Source of the DNA: an uncultured Duncaniella sp. | Lineage (GTDB): Bacteria; Bacteroidota; Bacteroidia; Bacteroidales; Muribaculaceae | DNA length: 64,000 nt | Direction: 5' to 3' | Assembly (NCBI GenBank): GCA_958352885.1 | Contig: CATWQI010000006.1 | Span: 186,001 to 250,000, forward strand | Shown: in pieces, positions 61,033 through 64,000 of the stretch | Numbering within the stretch: the first letter of the stretch is position 1 | How the letters are laid out: each line of letters starts with the position of its first letter | Translations under genes and position numbers: made by a program | The notes under the pieces: model-generated | What the model was told of the DNA's origin: nothing | The model's input: only the letters and a program-made list of their open reading frames with translations | Databases searched by the model: none

Positions 61033-61073
61033 ACCGAAGGGAACAGACTGAAAACAAGTCTGTTCCCTTCGGT
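61033..61073. terminator. Bidirectional terminator between convergent genes
   Basis: A perfect 17-pair stem (61033-61049 with 61057-61073) and a 7-base loop between the ROK kinase and the MBL-fold gene, with moderately T-rich flanks. Confidence 0.8.
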
Positions 61074-61091
61074 TGCTATTTTGGGTTATTG

Positions 61092-61820
61092 TCAGTCTAT
61101 CTCAACTGTTTTGCCTGGTGTGTCCAGGCAGTAACATTTGGTGTGGGATGTAGGTGGAACGTAGGCGGAAAAATCGCAGGCTTTCTGCGGTTCACCCCAG
61201 AAGTGCATGGGGAAGAAGTTGTCTACCTTGACTTTGCTTAGGAATATATTGGCGCCTTTTGCGAAGTCAGCTCCCATGCGTGCGTCCACGGGAAACATTG
61301 CAATCTTAATTTCAGGGATTGCGTCGGCTATCCTGTCGACAATGGTGTTGAATCTCGCTTCCGCTTTCTGGATTTCACGTTCGGTTGATTCCTCGCTCCA
61401 GTGCCAGTCGTTGAGGTCACCGGCATGGAACAATACGCTGCCGTCCTCAAGGGTTATGGCGTAGCTCACACCTGCGTCTGTGGAGCCGAACGCACGTACC
61501 TCCTTGGTGCCGGGGATGTCGATGATGTTGTCACCGGCGCTCATCCAGGCTACTGAGATGCCGTCCTTGGGTACAAGCTTCGAGAATATGTCGTTTGACA
61601 ATATGTATGTGCGCTTTCTGTTCTGTGCGAGTTCAAATATAGAGGTGTTGAAATGGTCGGGGTGGTGATGCGATACGAAGAACAGTACCGGTTTCTCGGG
61701 AGATATTTTCAGCACATGTTCCAGTTTCTTGTCTGGGTCCTTGTAATAGTCGAACACCATGATTGCTCCGGGGGTGGTAACGGCAAAACCGCTGTGGTCT
61801 AAGTATGTTACGTTAATCAT
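61092..61820 (-). CDS. MBL-fold metallohydrolase
   Basis: 242 residues. The metal motif SHHHPDHF (about 50-57) and later single residues of the beta-lactamase fold (FGSTDAGVSYAI, HAGDLND, PMHFWGE) are present. Closest in style to UlaG-like or general predicted Zn-dependent hydrolases of the L-family; the substrate is unknown. It is transcribed after the GH95 gene on the same strand but a hairpin lies between. Confidence 0.82.
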   Translation of the reverse strand: MINVTYLDHSGFAVTTPGAIMVFDYYKDPDKKLEHVLKISPEKPVLFFVSHHHPDHFNTSIFELAQNRKRTYILSNDIFSKLVPKDGISVAWMSAGDNIIDIPGTKEVRAFGSTDAGVSYAITLEDGSVLFHAGDLNDWHWSEESTEREIQKAEARFNTIVDRIADAIPEIKIAMFPVDARMGADFAKGANIFLSKVKVDNFFPMHFWGEPQKACDFSAYVPPTSHTKCYCLDTPGKTVEID

Positions 61821-61852
61821 GACTCTTAGTGTTTAAAAATTCTACATAGAGT

Positions 61853-61901
61853 AAACGCCCCCGGAGGCGATGGTGTTCACTTCCCGGGGGCGATGGCGTT
61901 T
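61853..61901 (-). terminator. Hairpin after the GH95 gene
   Basis: AAACGCC (61853-61859) pairs with GGCGTTT (61895-61901) and an inner CCCGG/CCGGG block pairs as well, with a small bulge. It lies 30 bases beyond the GH95 stop on the minus strand and a T-run follows a few bases later. Confidence 0.45.
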
Positions 61902-61931
61902 GAAAAATTCAGGTTGGAGAGGTGTGTGGCG

Positions 61932-64000
61932 TTACTTTATGAGTACTTTCTCGGCTTTGGAGCCCTGGCGGCGTATGTAGATTCCCGGTGCCGGATTATT
62001 GATGCGGTGTCCCCGGAGGTCGAAGTACTCTACGGGTTTGCCGGAGTCGTCCTCTTCGGGATTCGGGGATTCGATATCGTCGATTCCGGATGTCGGTGAT
62101 GATGTGAAGTTAAGCACGGTGGCACCGGTTGTGCCTGCAGGAAGTTCTACCACATATGTTGTGCCGTTGCTGCTATCCTTGTAGTAGCCGGCAGTGCGTG
62201 AGCGTTCGGATGCTTTCAGTCCGTTGACGCGTAACATCTCTATGTCGGGTATGTTGTAATCATGGATTCGAACCTTGACCCCTTCACGCATTGTATTGTT
62301 TATGCAGTCAGTCACTTTGGCTTCAACAAGCAAACCGTCCTTCCATGTAATCTCGACTTCAAAGTTGCCTACTGCTTTCAATCCCTTTACTGAGCCTGTT
62401 GCCCAAGCAGACGGGAGTACGGGAAGAATGTCGATTATTCCAGAGTAGGATTGCATAAGGCATTCGGCGATACCTGCTGTTATGCCTGAGTTACCGTCAA
62501 TCTGATGTACGCCGGCTGTGGCGGCGTTAAGATTGTCAAACAGATATTGGTATCCTAATTCAAGCTGATGGTAAGCCCCCCAGCTTTCACCGTAGTCGCC
62601 TTGATCGAGTGCGCGGGCACGGCATGCCATTTTCCATGCTTTCTGCCAGTTGCATGCCTCTCCTCCGTCACCGTCGCCTCGAAGGTCAAGGGCTTTGACT
62701 GCGGCGTTGAAGTAGGTCGGGTCCTCATCGTAAGGCGAAACCTGTGCCATGGGGTAGAGACACATGAGATGGGAAAGGTGCCGGTGTCCGTCCTCGGCTG
62801 GAGTGGTGCCGTGCCATTCGCACAATGCTCCGTTGACCACATGGAGACCCGGGTCGATATCCTTGAACTTGTTTTCCAATTCCGGGAGATAGTTTTGTCC
62901 GTCAGAAAAGTCAGCGCCAAGGATGCGGATACCCTCGATGGTGTTGCGGAACAGTTCCCAGACCATCTGGCGCGCATGTACGGCGCTATTGCCTCCTGAC
63001 TGATTTTCAGGAGACCACACGTTGGGGCAAATCCATTTCTGGATGCTGCTGTCCCAGGTCATCTTTGCCATCCAGAATTTGCATGCGTTCATCATCACCG
63101 GCGTTATGCGTCTGAGATAGTCCCGGTCAAGCGAGTATTGGTAATGCTGCCACAGATGATAGCAGAACCATGCGTTGGCTTCTGAATACTCTGATATATA
63201 GAGTGCGGCCTCCCCGAATATGCTGTTGGCATTGTCCAAGGTCCATGCTTCAGCGTCGCAACCTGGAGCACGATACTGTGCGTAGTTTTTCCACTCCGCT
63301 TTCTTCGACATATTTATGATATAGTCAAGGAAGGGCTCGTGGCAGGAGGCGAGGTTGGTGTTTTCGGCTAACCAGTAGTTCATTTCCACATTGAGGTCGG
63401 CATGTATGTCTCCAAGCCAGCGCTGTGCCGACATCCAGATTCCCCGTAGATTGCTGGGCAGTTGGTCGCCGCTGCGTGAGGAACCTACTGTCTTGTAACG
63501 TCCCAGCTGGAAGAGCAGCTGGTCGAGCATGCGTTGCTGTTCGATGGTTGCGGTCCCTGTTTTGCAGGCAGCGAGCAGTTCTCGGGTGCTGAGGGAATTG
63601 TCATCGGCAATGTCAAACGTGCAGGCTTCCATCAATGACTGATGGTCGGATATGTGCGTGTCGTATAGTTGCTGCCATGTCTTCCGCGCTGCTTTCTCGA
63701 CGATTGAAAGAGCTTCTGATTCGCAATCGCGCGAGGAGTCTACGTAGCTATCCTTGGTGATGTCATAGTCGGACACACTGCTGACTATCACGAGTACGTC
63801 ATTGGCTCCGGCTACTTTAATTCCGCCATTGGCTGAGGTGAGGGTTGCTGATTCATCGGCGATTACTTTGCATGCGAATGTGGTTGACACGGTTGAGAGT
63901 GCGGATGATGCCGTGAAGTATCCGCTACACCCTTCAATATTGGATGATTTGGCGTTTAGTTCGGTGAAATTGAGGTCGATGCCAAAAGTCGCATCTGCCG
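61932..64000 (-). CDS. GH95 alpha-L-fucosidase, 3' part (5' end outside window)
   Basis: The frame is open to the right edge of the window, so the N-terminus is missing; about 690 residues are here. GH95 hallmarks are DLNVEMNYWLAEN (Asn pair), CEWHGTTPAEDGHRHLSHL (the general-acid Glu) and QIDGNSGITAGIAE (the Asp). The enzyme removes alpha-1,2-linked L-fucose from glycans such as mucin or host and plant sugars. The C-terminus (GHRINNPAPGIYIRRQG, EKVLIK) resembles a secretion/sorting tail. It probably belongs to a glycan-use locus continuing to the right. Confidence 0.9.
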   Translation of the reverse strand, partial: ADATFGIDLNFTELNAKSSNIEGCSGYFTASSALSTVSTTFACKVIADESATLTSANGGIKVAGANDVLVIVSSVSDYDITKDSYVDSSRDCESEALSIVEKAARKTWQQLYDTHISDHQSLMEACTFDIADDNSLSTRELLAACKTGTATIEQQRMLDQLLFQLGRYKTVGSSRSGDQLPSNLRGIWMSAQRWLGDIHADLNVEMNYWLAENTNLASCHEPFLDYIINMSKKAEWKNYAQYRAPGCDAEAWTLDNANSIFGEAALYISEYSEANAWFCYHLWQHYQYSLDRDYLRRITPVMMNACKFWMAKMTWDSSIQKWICPNVWSPENQSGGNSAVHARQMVWELFRNTIEGIRILGADFSDGQNYLPELENKFKDIDPGLHVVNGALCEWHGTTPAEDGHRHLSHLMCLYPMAQVSPYDEDPTYFNAAVKALDLRGDGDGGEACNWQKAWKMACRARALDQGDYGESWGAYHQLELGYQYLFDNLNAATAGVHQIDGNSGITAGIAECLMQSYSGIIDILPVLPSAWATGSVKGLKAVGNFEVEITWKDGLLVEAKVTDCINNTMREGVKVRIHDYNIPDIEMLRVNGLKASERSRTAGYYKDSSNGTTYVVELPAGTTGATVLNFTSSPTSGIDDIESPNPEEDDSGKPVEYFDLRGHRINNPAPGIYIRRQGSKAEKVLIK

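Noticed and set aside
61932..63890. Complete GH95 gene starting at 63890
   Set aside because: The apparent start is an internal GTG; the frame stays open to the window edge and the family N-terminal domain is missing.
1..64000. CRISPR arrays, tRNA or rRNA genes
   Set aside because: No regularly spaced short repeats and no cloverleaf or rRNA signature were seen on reading either strand; short tRNAs cannot be fully excluded without a covariance search.

Overview
The window joins two kinds of DNA from a Gram-negative Bacteroidales bacterium. The promoters have the Bacteroidetes form (TTTG, about 20 bases, TAnnTTTG, often almost touching the start codon). The host genes (PorX, PorW/SprE-like, GH95 fucosidase, choloylglycine-hydrolase-type amidase, C-terminal sorting-like tails) fit a gut Bacteroidales. 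Muribaculaceae is my guess from style, not a proof.

Region 1, 1 to about 35.3 kb, is most of a transposable (Mu-like) prophage whose left end lies outside the window. It runs: transposase A (cut by the left edge), MuB-like ATPase, a RecA-like ATPase, small early genes, a DUF3164 gene; then a head module on the minus strand (small and large terminase, DUF1320 protein, DUF935 portal, MuF head protein, virion morphogenesis protein, tail-terminator-like protein); then plus-strand genes for protease/scaffold, capsid, tail tube, frameshifted tail chaperone G/GT, tape measure, distal tail proteins and a 1817-residue fibre; then holin, GH108 endolysin and a probable one-protein spanin. Mu-like heads and transposition are combined with a long non-contractile tail: a tape measure and tail tube are present and no sheath gene was seen. 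The right end carries an accessory block: a duplicated small gene flanking an HTH regulator cassette, a long inverted repeat, a small HTH protein, a thymidylate-synthase-family protein with the Asn-to-Asp change typical of dCMP hydroxymethylases, and a D12-type adenine methyltransferase. Mu keeps its own DNA-modification gene (mom) at the same end.

Region 2, 35.3 to 64 kb, is host chromosome. The prophage appears to have split a PorW/SprE-like TPR gene: only its 3' part is here, directly upstream of porX. Next come tsaE, birA, an endonuclease/phosphatase-fold lipoprotein, a cytidylate-kinase-like protein, a choloylglycine-hydrolase-family enzyme, a small regulator-like protein, a Hanks-type membrane kinase, an amino-acid permease, a small secreted protein, a lipid kinase, a flippase and ruvB.

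The most unusual host locus is a tight minus-strand operon (51.9 to 59.8 kb). It encodes a membrane-anchored von Willebrand factor A protein, a tubulin/FtsZ-superfamily protein and a 1113-residue protein combining a papain-like peptidase with two membrane segments. The window ends with a ROK-family sugar kinase, an MBL-fold hydrolase and the 3' part of a GH95 alpha-L-fucosidase cut by the right edge. I saw no tRNA, rRNA, CRISPR array or reverse transcriptase.
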